A stretch of DNA of 64,000 nt from Rhizobiaceae bacterium (lineage in GTDB: Bacteria > Pseudomonadota > Alphaproteobacteria > Rhizobiales > Rhizobiaceae): assembly GCA_019635755.1 (NCBI GenBank), contig JAHBYW010000007.1, positions 1 to 64,000 on the forward strand, in the 5' to 3' direction. Positions 1 to 6,742 of this stretch are shown here, one piece after another (the first letter of the stretch is position 1; every line of letters begins with the position of its first letter). A program made the translations under genes and the position numbers. The notes under the pieces were generated by a model. The model had not been told where the DNA came from. It was given only the letters and a program-made list of their open reading frames with translations, and did no database searches.

Positions 1-406
1 GTCGCGGAACGGCGGAGTGCCGGTTCCTCCCGCGCTGGCCGCCGTCGCGAACGGCGCTTCCCGTGGGAGAAACTGCGGCGGAGGATAGCTTTGGCCGGAG
101 AGGGGTGGATAGGAACGGGGCGGAAATCGCACAAGGCATTGGAATCGTTGCGGCGGGCGCGGGCGCCTATCCACACCTGCGACAGGGATGATGTCGCGGA
201 TGGGACAGGTGGGCGGGGCGGATGAGGGGTGTGCTGGAACCTACCCCTCACCCGGATTGCCAGCCTCTCGCCTCCGGCTCGTGGGGCAATCCGACCTCTC
301 CCACAAGGGGCGAGGTCGGCGGCGGCGCGCTGCCGCCTAGTCTAGACCCTCCCGACCGGCCTGCAGGTGGCTGATCTTTGTACTAAGGGGCAGCCGCGAA
401 GCAGTC
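1..406. other. Gene-free left edge with a palindromic repeat
   Basis: No convincing reading frame lies here. Positions 105-113 (GTGGATAGG) and 166-174 (CCTATCCAC) form a 9-bp inverted repeat. The right copy sits in a sequence resembling a DnaA box (one mismatch to TTATCCACA), but two weak matches do not make an origin. Positions 244-319 hold a palindromic repeat element described separately. The stretch may contain the promoter of a gene to the left of the window, which cannot be judged. Confidence 0.5.
244..319. repeat. Palindromic intergenic repeat element, copy 1
   Basis: The element opens with CCCCTCACCCGG and contains nested inverted repeats: GGATTGCC (254-261) with GGCAATCC (285-292), and GACCTC (293-298) with GAGGTC (312-317) around a CCC/GGG inner stem. 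The opening and the CCTCTCCC/GGGG core resemble the larger element at 47848-48023, so both probably belong to one dispersed family of palindromic repeats common in mesorhizobial intergenic DNA. It is short and encodes nothing, so a MITE-like or REP-like nature is likely. Confidence 0.7.
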
Positions 407-1288
407 CTAGATGAAGCTCGCCCTGTCGCGCTCGACCTCTTCGGTGATGAACGCCACCACCGCCTGGATGCGGCGGAGCGGGCGGACGCTCTCGTGATAG
501 ACGAGCCAGTAGGCGCGGCGAATAGGTTTCGCCGCTGGCACCGGCACGAGATCGGCATGCGCGCGTGCGATGAAGCTGTGCAGAATGCCGATGCCCGCGC
601 CGGAACGGACCGCCGCCACCTGGCCGAGCGCAGAGGACACGGCGAACCGCGCCCGGAAATCGGGCGAGAACTCCGCCGCGTAGTCCAGCGACGGGCTCAT
701 GACCAGGTCTGGCACGTAGCCGACCAGGCCGTGCGCCGCGAGATCGCCGGGCGTCTTCGGCAGGCCGTGCTTCTTCGAATAGGCCTTCGACGCGAACAGG
801 CCGAGCGAATAGTCGACCAGTTTCGCGGCGACGAGGCGCCCTTCGGCCGGACGCTCGACGGTGATGGCGATGTCGGCCTCGCGCCGGGACAGCGAGAAGG
901 AGCGCGGCACGGGCACGAGCTGGATCGACAGGTCGCGGTGCTGCTCGGTCAGCCGGCCAAGACGCGGCGCCAGCCAGGCCACGCCGAAACCGTCCGGCGC
1001 GCCGATGCGCACCGTGCCGGAGACATCGTCGCCTTCGTCGGCGATCTCGGCGCGGGCAGCGATCATGTCCGCTTCCATCCGCTCGGCGACGCCGAGGAAC
1101 CGTTCGCCGGCCGCGGTGAGCTCCGACCCGGTGGTGAGGCGGCGGAAGAGCTTTGTCTTCAGGGCGTCTTCCAGAGCGGCGACGCGGCGCGAGACGGTGG
1201 CGTGGTTGAGCGACAGGCGGCGCGCCGCGCCGAGGATCTGCCCGGCGCGGGCGACGGCGAGGAAGATGCGGACGTCGTCCCAGTTCAT
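407..1288 (-). CDS. LysR-family transcriptional regulator
   Basis: A 293-residue protein of normal LysR length. It begins MNWDDVRIFLAVARAGQ and has the N-terminal winged helix-turn-helix (about residues 2-60, with the AARRLSLNHATVSRRVAALE recognition segment), followed by a substrate-binding domain. I place the start at 1288, since upstream in-frame codons run into the palindromic repeat at 1330-1479 and give non-homologous sequence. The gene is divergent from mmsA across about 350 bp. LysR proteins often control the divergent neighbour, so mmsA is a candidate target, but the large repeat between them makes this uncertain. The effector is unknown. Confidence 0.9.
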   Translation of the reverse strand: MNWDDVRIFLAVARAGQILGAARRLSLNHATVSRRVAALEDALKTKLFRRLTTGSELTAAGERFLGVAERMEADMIAARAEIADEGDDVSGTVRIGAPDGFGVAWLAPRLGRLTEQHRDLSIQLVPVPRSFSLSRREADIAITVERPAEGRLVAAKLVDYSLGLFASKAYSKKHGLPKTPGDLAAHGLVGYVPDLVMSPSLDYAAEFSPDFRARFAVSSALGQVAAVRSGAGIGILHSFIARAHADLVPVPAAKPIRRAYWLVYHESVRPLRRIQAVVAFITEEVERDRASFI

Positions 1289-1641
1289 CGAGGGGTGGGG
1301 GGCTTGAACTGAAAGGTCGGAGGGACAGCGCCCCCCTCTGTCCTGCCGGACATCTCCCCCACATGGGGGGAGATCAGCCGGCCGCTTTGGTCTCGCCAAC
1401 GGTCAAAGGTGGGCGCCGACGCGCGCAGCTGCCGATCTCCCCCCATGTGGGGGAGATGTCCGGAAGGACAGAGGGGGGCAACGTAGAGCGCAAGCATCAA
1501 AAGATACCTTTGCATGAAATGATAACGCCGAGCACGTCGTTCTTCAATCCATGCACAGCGGCAGGCCGCGTTGTGCGCGTTGCCAATCCGCCCCGCGCGC
1601 GGGAGAATGTGGCATCATCCAGAACACCAGGGAGCGAGACC
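1289..1641. other. Divergent intergenic region, lysR/mmsA
   Basis: 353 bp without a gene. Positions 1330-1479 are taken up by a near-perfect inverted repeat. The remainder (1480-1641) should hold the mmsA promoter and leader. A GGGAGCGAG ribosome-binding segment lies just before the mmsA start at 1642. No clear operator was found. The short frames here that read ISPHVGEMSGRTEGG-like peptides are translations of the repeat, not genes. Confidence 0.6.
1330..1479. repeat. Large inverted repeat (2 x 46 bp arms), copy 2
   Basis: The left arm at 1330-1375 and the right arm at 1434-1479 are reverse complements with about one mismatch, separated by a 58-bp spacer. Each arm contains the smaller palindrome CTCCCCCACATGGGGGGAG. 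As RNA or single strand it would form a long cruciform. In frame it reads ISPHVGEMSGRTEGG, a peptide I recall from spurious ORFs across Mesorhizobium genomes, which marks a dispersed repeat family. It lies between two divergent promoters. Confidence 0.85.
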
Positions 1642-3138
1642 ATGATCGAGGTCGGTCACTTCATCGGCGGCAAGAAGGTCGCCGGAACCAGCGGGCGCAA
1701 GCAGGACATCATGCAGCCGATGGACGGCTCGGTGCGCGGCACCGTTGCGCTGGCATCGGCGGCGGAACTGCGCGCCGCGGTCGAGAACGCCAAGGCCGCA
1801 CAGGCCGGCTGGGCGGCGACCAATCCGCAGCGGCGCGTGCGCGTGCTGATGAAGTTCCTCGAGCTCGCCAACCGCGAATACGACTCGCTGGCCGACATGT
1901 TGGCGCGCGAGCACGGCAAGACGATCGCCGACGCCAAGGGCGACATCCAGCGCGGGCTGGAAGTGGTGGAGGTGTGCATCGGCGCGCCGCACATGATGAA
2001 GGGCGAGTTCACCGACGGCGCCGGCCCCGGCATCGACGTCTATTCGATGCGCCAGCCGCTCGGCGTCGTGGCCGGCATCACGCCGTTCAACTTCCCCGCC
2101 ATGATCCCCCTCTGGAAGATCGCGCCGGCCATCGCCTGCGGCAACGCCTTCATCCTGAAGCCGTCAGAGCGCGACCCGTCCGTGCCGATCCGCATCGCGG
2201 AACTGTTCATCGAGGCCGGCCTGCCGGCGGGCGTGCTGAACGTCGTCAACGGCGACAAGGAAGTGGTGGACGCGATCCTCGACGATCCCGACATCAAGGC
2301 CATCGGCTTCGTCGGCTCGACGCCGATCGCGCAGTACATCTATGCGCGCGGCTGCGCGGCCGGAAAGCGCGTGCAGTGCTTCGGCGGTGCCAAGAACCAC
2401 ATGATCATCATGCCCGACGCCGACATGGACCAGACCGTCGATGCGCTGATCGGCGCCGGCTACGGCTCGGCCGGCGAGCGCTGCATGGCGATCTCGGTCG
2501 CCGTGCCGGTCGGCAACGACACGGCGAACCGGCTGATGGAGCGGCTGATCCCGCGCGTCGAGAGCCTGAAGATCGGCCCGTCGACGGACTCCTCCGCCGA
2601 CTTCGGCCCGCTGGTGACGAAGCAGGCGCTGGAGCGCGTCAAGGGCTATGTCGACATCGGCCTCAAGGAAGGCGCCACGCTCGCCGTCGACGGCCGCGAC
2701 TTCAAGATGCAGGGCTACGAGAACGGCTACTACATGGGCGGCTGCCTGTTCGACAACGTCACGCCCGACATGCGCATCTACAAGGAAGAGATCTTCGGGC
2801 CGGTGCTCTCCGTGGTGCGCGCGCCGACCTACGAGAACGCCATCAAGCTCGCCAACGACCACGAGATGGGCAATGGCGTCGCGATCTTCACCCGCGACGG
2901 CGACGCCGCGCGCGACTTCGCCAGCCGCGTGCAGGTCGGCATGGTCGGCGTGAACGTGCCGATCCCGGTGCCGATCGCCTATTACACCTTCGGCGGCTGG
3001 AAGGCGTCGTCCTTCGGCGATTTGAACCAGCACGGGCCGGACGCCTTCCGCTTCTACACGAAGACGAAGACCGTCACCTCGCGCTGGCCGAGCGGCATCA
3101 AGGATGGCGCGGAGTTCGTCATCCCGACGATGAACTAG
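1642..3138 (+). CDS. mmsA: CoA-acylating methylmalonate-semialdehyde dehydrogenase
   Basis: A 498-residue aldehyde dehydrogenase superfamily protein matching MmsA along its length. It oxidises methylmalonate or malonate semialdehyde with NAD and CoA to propionyl- or acetyl-CoA, in valine, thymine and myo-inositol catabolism. Visible are the MmsA-type ITPFNFPAMIPLWKIAPAIACGN segment split around the cofactor site, GFVGSTPIAQYIY, and the catalytic cysteine in GSAGERCMAIS at about residue 281. The C-terminus ends GAEFVIPTMN. The start at 1642 follows GGGAGCGAG. The 3' end is duplicated twice immediately downstream (see the repeat entry). No other valine or inositol gene lies nearby. Confidence 0.95.
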   Translation: MIEVGHFIGGKKVAGTSGRKQDIMQPMDGSVRGTVALASAAELRAAVENAKAAQAGWAATNPQRRVRVLMKFLELANREYDSLADMLAREHGKTIADAKGDIQRGLEVVEVCIGAPHMMKGEFTDGAGPGIDVYSMRQPLGVVAGITPFNFPAMIPLWKIAPAIACGNAFILKPSERDPSVPIRIAELFIEAGLPAGVLNVVNGDKEVVDAILDDPDIKAIGFVGSTPIAQYIYARGCAAGKRVQCFGGAKNHMIIMPDADMDQTVDALIGAGYGSAGERCMAISVAVPVGNDTANRLMERLIPRVESLKIGPSTDSSADFGPLVTKQALERVKGYVDIGLKEGATLAVDGRDFKMQGYENGYYMGGCLFDNVTPDMRIYKEEIFGPVLSVVRAPTYENAIKLANDHEMGNGVAIFTRDGDAARDFASRVQVGMVGVNVPIPVPIAYYTFGGWKASSFGDLNQHGPDAFRFYTKTKTVTSRWPSGIKDGAEFVIPTMN

Positions 3139-3318
3139 CCGCTCGTTTTCGTGTTGCGCGTCCTCGCCGGGCGCGCGGCCGGCATCAAGGACGGCGCGGA
3201 GTTCGTCATCCCGACGATGAACTAGCCGCTCGTCTTCCTGTTGCGCGTCCTCGCCTTCGGCTGCGGGCGCGCGGCAGGCATCAAGGACGGCGCCGAGTTC
3301 GTCATCCCGACGATGAAC
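3094..3318 (+). repeat. Three tandem copies of the mmsA 3' end
   Basis: The last 45 bases of mmsA (3094-3138, encoding GIKDGAEFVIPTMN and the stop) recur at 3181-3225, stop codon included, and at 3277-3318, where the stop is lost. The periods are 87 and 96 bp, both multiples of three; they differ by a 9-bp insertion in the linker. The linkers (CCGCTCGTYTTC...GCGCGCGGC) are also repeated. Copies 2 and 3 lie after the real stop and are not translated as part of MmsA. The likely cause is tandem duplication followed by slight drift. Confidence 0.9.
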
Positions 3319-3367
3319 CGAGGCGGCGGAAGGCTCAGACATCGCTTGGCACTCGGCCGGATGGAAA

Positions 3368-3402
3368 TTGACGATAGTAGTGAATATCACTATTATCGTT
3401 CC
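3368..3402 (+). promoter_or_regulatory. Toxin-antitoxin promoter with overlapping palindromic operator
   Basis: TTGACG (3368-3373) and TATTAT (3391-3396) are separated by exactly 17 bp, a near-consensus sigma-70 promoter. Its spacer and -10 element are covered by a palindrome with arms GATAGTAGTGA (3373-3383) and TCACTATTATC (3387-3397), 10 of 11 pairs matching. The expected transcription start falls at about 3402-3404, on the ATG of the antitoxin (3403), and no Shine-Dalgarno precedes it, so the mRNA is probably leaderless. Autorepression by the antitoxin complex is the family norm. Confidence 0.8.
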
Positions 3403-3642
3403 ATGAGCAGGACAGTCTCTTCAGCCGAAGCGAACCGCGAGTTTTCCCGCTTGCTGCGTGAGGTCCGAGAGGGGCGGAGCTTTGTCATCACAAGCCATGG
3501 CAGACCGGTCGCGAGAATTGAGCCGATCGTCGACGACCAGGACAAGCGGCGAACCGCTAGAGATGCGTTGGTCGCTCGCCTGAGGTCTCAGCCGGCATTG
3601 AATCTCGGTAAGTGGTCTCGCGACGAGGCTTATGACGACTGA
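3403..3642 (+). CDS. Phd/YefM-type antitoxin
   Basis: A 79-residue protein beginning MSRTVSSAEANREFSRLLREV, continuing with FVITSHGRPVARIEPI. This is the standard Phd/YefM fold: an N-terminal DNA-binding part and a C-terminal tail that wraps the toxin. I take the ATG at 3403 because it coincides with the predicted transcription start, and the family normally begins at this point. The stop overlaps the toxin start as TGATG at 3640-3644, so the two are translationally coupled. The A+T-rich operator differs in base composition from the surrounding DNA, consistent with recent acquisition. Confidence 0.9.
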   Translation: MSRTVSSAEANREFSRLLREVREGRSFVITSHGRPVARIEPIVDDQDKRRTARDALVARLRSQPALNLGKWSRDEAYDD

Positions 3643-4088
3643 TGCGCGTTGCTCTGGACAGCAACGTTCTTCTTTACGCCGAGGGCATCGATGATCAGGC
3701 GCGGCGCAGCCTTGCCATTGACATCATCGCCCGCCTTCCTCCCCAAGCCATCGTCCTTCCGGTGCAAGCCATCGGCGAGACGTTCAACGTGCTCGTCAAG
3801 CGCGGAGCGAGGACAAGGGTCGAGGCACATCGGATCTGCAGCAAGTGGATCGACACATTCCAGGTCGTCGACACGACGTCCGATCTGATGACGCGTGCCA
3901 CCGTTTTCTCCTCCGATCACACTTTCAGCGTTTGGGACTCAGTCATCGTGAACGCTGCCGCCGTCGCCAACTGCCGTCTGTTGCTCTCCGAAGACATGCA
4001 GCATGGCTTTACCTGGAATGGCGTGACGATCGTCAACCCGTTCCTGGAGCCAATGCATCCCTATCTCGCGGAAGTGCTCGAAGACTAG
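3642..4088 (+). CDS. PIN-domain toxin (VapC-like ribonuclease)
   Basis: A 148-residue PIN domain beginning MRVALDSNVLLYAEG. The acidic residues expected to bind Mg2+ are visible: D6, E46 (in AIGETFN), D99 (in SVWDSVIVNAA) and D118 (in LLSEDMQ). Such proteins cut RNA, often tRNA, when freed from their antitoxin. It is coupled to the upstream Phd antitoxin by a one-base overlap. The length is slightly above the usual 130-140 residues. All key residues are present, so the toxin is probably active. Confidence 0.9.
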   Translation: MRVALDSNVLLYAEGIDDQARRSLAIDIIARLPPQAIVLPVQAIGETFNVLVKRGARTRVEAHRICSKWIDTFQVVDTTSDLMTRATVFSSDHTFSVWDSVIVNAAAVANCRLLLSEDMQHGFTWNGVTIVNPFLEPMHPYLAEVLED

Positions 4089-4471
4089 CGCCGGAACGGA
4101 AAAATCGCCCTGAGCGCCGGGGCGCGCAGCCACAGGCCGCCCCACAGGAACAGCCCGAGATAGACGCTGAACAGCACATGGCTGAACAGCGGGCTGCCGG
4201 CGCGGATTTGGGTGGCCATCGCCCCACCGAGCAGGCCCATCCACAGCACGGAGCCGAGAATGGCGGTGCGCGGCCAGACGTAAAGCAGCGTCAGCGTCAG
4301 TTCGAGAACGCCGAGCGAGAAGGCATAGCCGGCCGGCCAGCCGAGCTGCGCCATCGTCTCCTCGGCGATCGGCATGCCGAACAGTTTCGGCGCGGCCGAC
4401 GCGCCGAGGATGAAGAGCACGAACAGGCCCGACAGGGCATATCCGACGCGGGTCATGGTGGTCTGGTTCAC
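4085..4471 (-). CDS. DoxX-like membrane protein
   Basis: A 128-residue protein with four hydrophobic segments: GYALSGLFVLFILGASAAPK, the WPAGYAFSLGVLELTLTLLY region, TAILGSVLWMGLLGGAMATQ and the LFSVYLGLFLWGGLWLRAP tail. This fits the DoxX-like family, whose biochemical role is poorly defined. I choose the GTG at 4471 because GGAGGG lies 7 bases upstream (4484-4479); the ATG at 4456 is the alternative, and longer frames have no support. The 3' end overlaps that of the convergent PIN toxin by four bases. Confidence 0.8.
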   Translation of the reverse strand: MNQTTMTRVGYALSGLFVLFILGASAAPKLFGMPIAEETMAQLGWPAGYAFSLGVLELTLTLLYVWPRTAILGSVLWMGLLGGAMATQIRAGSPLFSHVLFSVYLGLFLWGGLWLRAPALRAIFPFRR

Positions 4472-4797
4472 GGGTGGTCCCTCCGGGTTCGACGTGAGTT
4501 CGCCATCACGACGAACGGCGCGCGGCCGGATCGACATGGCCCGCCAGATCCTTTGAAAAGCGCCATGTCGCGCCATCTCACTCACGCTTCGTGACAAGCC
4601 GTAACCCATTCGTGATGGAACGGCGGGGCGGGCTGGCGGCTTGATTTCGCGACCGGATCGCATGCCATTTCGCCTCGGCCGTGCGGCTCGCCCAGACAGA
4701 AACCCCACCGGAACGCCACCGGACGGAGGCTCGGCCTTCGTCGAGGCCGGCGTTTGCGTCCAGGACAGAGACCCAGGACCAGCACAGGAGAACGTCC
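4472..4797. other. Divergent intergenic region with an inverted repeat
   Basis: 326 bp between the DoxX-like gene and the secreted-protein gene. It contains a 9-bp inverted repeat, CGACATGGC (4532-4540) and GCCATGTCG (4562-4570), with a 21-bp spacer: a possible regulator site or hairpin. It should hold both divergent promoters, but no clear hexamers were identified. No coding frame here looks real. Confidence 0.5.
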
Positions 4798-5100
4798 ATG
4801 TTCAGACTTCTCGCCACCGCCGCCGCGCTGATCTCCGTTCCCCTCATCGTGGCCCTGCCGGCCTCCTCGCAGGACAGCTTCTGCGGAAGTCGGGACGTGA
4901 TGGTCCAGAAGCTGTCGCAGGAGTTCAAGGAGAACCCCATGGCGGTGGGCATGGTCGACCAGAGCGCGGTGCTGGAAATCTTCGTCAGCGACGAAGGCAC
5001 CTGGACCATCCTCGCCACCGGGACCGACGGCACGAGCTGCGTGCTCTCGGCCGGCGAAGGCTGGCAGTCGCAGTCGCTGGTCATCGGCGCCGGGGCCTGA
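4798..5100 (+). CDS. Small exported protein of unknown function
   Basis: A 100-residue protein with an N-terminal signal peptide (MFRLLATAAALISVPLIVAL, probable cleavage after PASS near residue 24). The mature part is short and has two cysteines (in SFCGSRD and TSCVLSAG) that could form a disulphide in the periplasm. CAGGAG lies 7 bases before the ATG. It resembles small conserved periplasmic proteins of rhizobia (SxAGEGWQS near the C-terminus), but I cannot name a function. No operon partner is evident. Confidence 0.7.
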   Translation: MFRLLATAAALISVPLIVALPASSQDSFCGSRDVMVQKLSQEFKENPMAVGMVDQSAVLEIFVSDEGTWTILATGTDGTSCVLSAGEGWQSQSLVIGAGA

Positions 5101-5280
5101 CGCAGAAGGCGCCCCTGTCTTCTAGAAGAACACGGATCTCCCAAGATATATCGGAGCCGCGCTCGACAGGGCACAGCTCCGGCGTTCCCGGCACGGGATG
5201 GCATTCCTCGTGAAGATGCGCGGCCTCGTGACGCTGGCCGGCGCGGCCGGTGTGGCCACGTTGCGGCGAGCGCCGCGTGC

Positions 5281-6717
5281 TCAGGCCTCGTCGCTCTGCC
5301 TGTCGGCCGGATAGGGCGTGCCGAGGAGGATCGCCAGCCCGCCGGCCAGGAAAAGGATGATGACCGCCATGCCCAGCCGGGGCGAGCCGCTGGCCGCGGT
5401 CACGGTCGCCACGAGGAAGGGCGCCAGGAAGCTGGTCGCACGACCGGAGAGCGCATAGAGGCCGAAATAGCGTCCGGCCTCATCCGCCGAGACACTGCGC
5501 GCGAGGTAGGAACGCGACGACGCCTGGACGGGTCCGAACGCCAGCCCGATCAGTAGCCCGAAGCCGATATAGGCCTTCTCCGCGGCCGTTCCGAAAATGC
5601 CGGCATTGTCATCGACCCCAAGGGACAGGGCGCCGAACAGCGTGTAGCCCGGCTCCGTCGACACGATGCCGATTGTGGCGATGCTGAGAAGCACGAGCGC
5701 GATGAGCACGACCGCCTTCGAGCCGATGGCGGTGTCGATCCGGCTTGCCGCGAGCGAGCCGAAGATCGCCACGACGTTCAGGATGATGCCGTAGATGCCG
5801 ATCTCGGTGATCGACCAGCCGAACATGACGGCCGCGAACGCGCCGCCCAGTGCCAGAAGTGCGTTGACGCCGTCCTGATAGATCATGCGCGCGACGAGGA
5901 AACGCAGGATGCCGATACGCTGCCGCGCTTCGGTGATCGTCGACCGGAGCTCCGAAAGACCCGTCCGGATCGCCTGTCCGGCCGGCATCGCCTTCGAGGT
6001 GTCCGGCGTGAACAGGAACATCGGCAGGATGAAGATGAGGTACCACAGCGCCGAGATCGGCCCCGTGGCGCGCGCATCCTCGCCGCGTGACGGGTCAATG
6101 CCGAACAGCGGGTCGCCGCCCAGCATCGTCTTGCCGGTCTCCGGCGAGCCGGAGAGGAAAAGGACGACGAAGATCAGCACGATCATGCCGCCGAGATAAC
6201 CCATGCCCCAGGCGATGTTCGACACCTTGCCGATCGCGGCCTTCGAAACGAGGCGCGGCATCATGGAATCGTTGAAGACGATGGAGAACTCCGCCGCGAT
6301 TGCCGCTAGCGAATAGCAGATAAGGATCGGAACCAGCGGCGACCCTGGTTCCGCGAACCACAGCAGGGAAAGGCTGACGATCTTGATGAGCGCGAAAAAC
6401 GCGATCCACGGTTTCTTCGGCCCGCTCTGGTCGGCGATCGAACCGAGGACGGGGGACAGGATCGCGATGACGAAGCCCGCGGCGGCGATGGCGTAACCCC
6501 AGGCGGCCTGGCCGGCGACCTTGCGCTCCAAGATGTACCCACTCACGACCTCCTGGCCCATCTCGTGGGCAGCATTCAGCAATGTGGGGTCGATAACGAG
6601 TATGGAAACCAGATACGGGCCGAAGATGAAGGTCGTGACGACCGTGAAGAAGGGCTGCGCCGCCCAGTCGAAGAACATCCAGCCCCAGACGCCGCGCGTC
6701 AAAGTCCTGTTCGCCAT
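5281..6717 (-). CDS. MFS transporter, Atg22/UMF1 family
   Basis: A 478-residue polytopic membrane protein. The N-terminus RGVWGWMFFDWAAQPFFTVV and the following IFGPYLVS are typical of the UMF1 (Atg22-like) branch of the major facilitator superfamily, and twelve or so hydrophobic segments follow. Yeast Atg22 exports amino acids from the vacuole; bacterial members have no settled substrate. The gene lies just downstream of the NAD-glutamate dehydrogenase gene on the same strand (25 bp apart), so the two may be cotranscribed and an amino-acid substrate is a reasonable guess. Confidence 0.85.
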   Translation of the reverse strand: MANRTLTRGVWGWMFFDWAAQPFFTVVTTFIFGPYLVSILVIDPTLLNAAHEMGQEVVSGYILERKVAGQAAWGYAIAAAGFVIAILSPVLGSIADQSGPKKPWIAFFALIKIVSLSLLWFAEPGSPLVPILICYSLAAIAAEFSIVFNDSMMPRLVSKAAIGKVSNIAWGMGYLGGMIVLIFVVLFLSGSPETGKTMLGGDPLFGIDPSRGEDARATGPISALWYLIFILPMFLFTPDTSKAMPAGQAIRTGLSELRSTITEARQRIGILRFLVARMIYQDGVNALLALGGAFAAVMFGWSITEIGIYGIILNVVAIFGSLAASRIDTAIGSKAVVLIALVLLSIATIGIVSTEPGYTLFGALSLGVDDNAGIFGTAAEKAYIGFGLLIGLAFGPVQASSRSYLARSVSADEAGRYFGLYALSGRATSFLAPFLVATVTAASGSPRLGMAVIILFLAGGLAILLGTPYPADRQSDEA

Positions 6718-6742
6718 TGCCGCCCCCGCCCCTTCCGTTCCG

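Noticed and set aside
1-240. Origin or DnaA-regulated promoter at the left edge
   Set aside because: Two one-mismatch DnaA-box-like sequences at 105-113 and 166-174 are too few and too weak; the region is GC-rich with no other origin feature.
1285-1515. Short frames reading ISPHVGEMSGRTEGG in the lysR-mmsA gap
   Set aside because: These are translations of the palindromic repeat, seen on both strands, and not genes.
1642-3138. mmsA as the missing 2-oxoglutarate semialdehyde dehydrogenase of hydroxyproline breakdown
   Set aside because: It is a CoA-acylating MmsA by its motifs and lies 20 kb from the hydroxyproline operon, with its own regulator.
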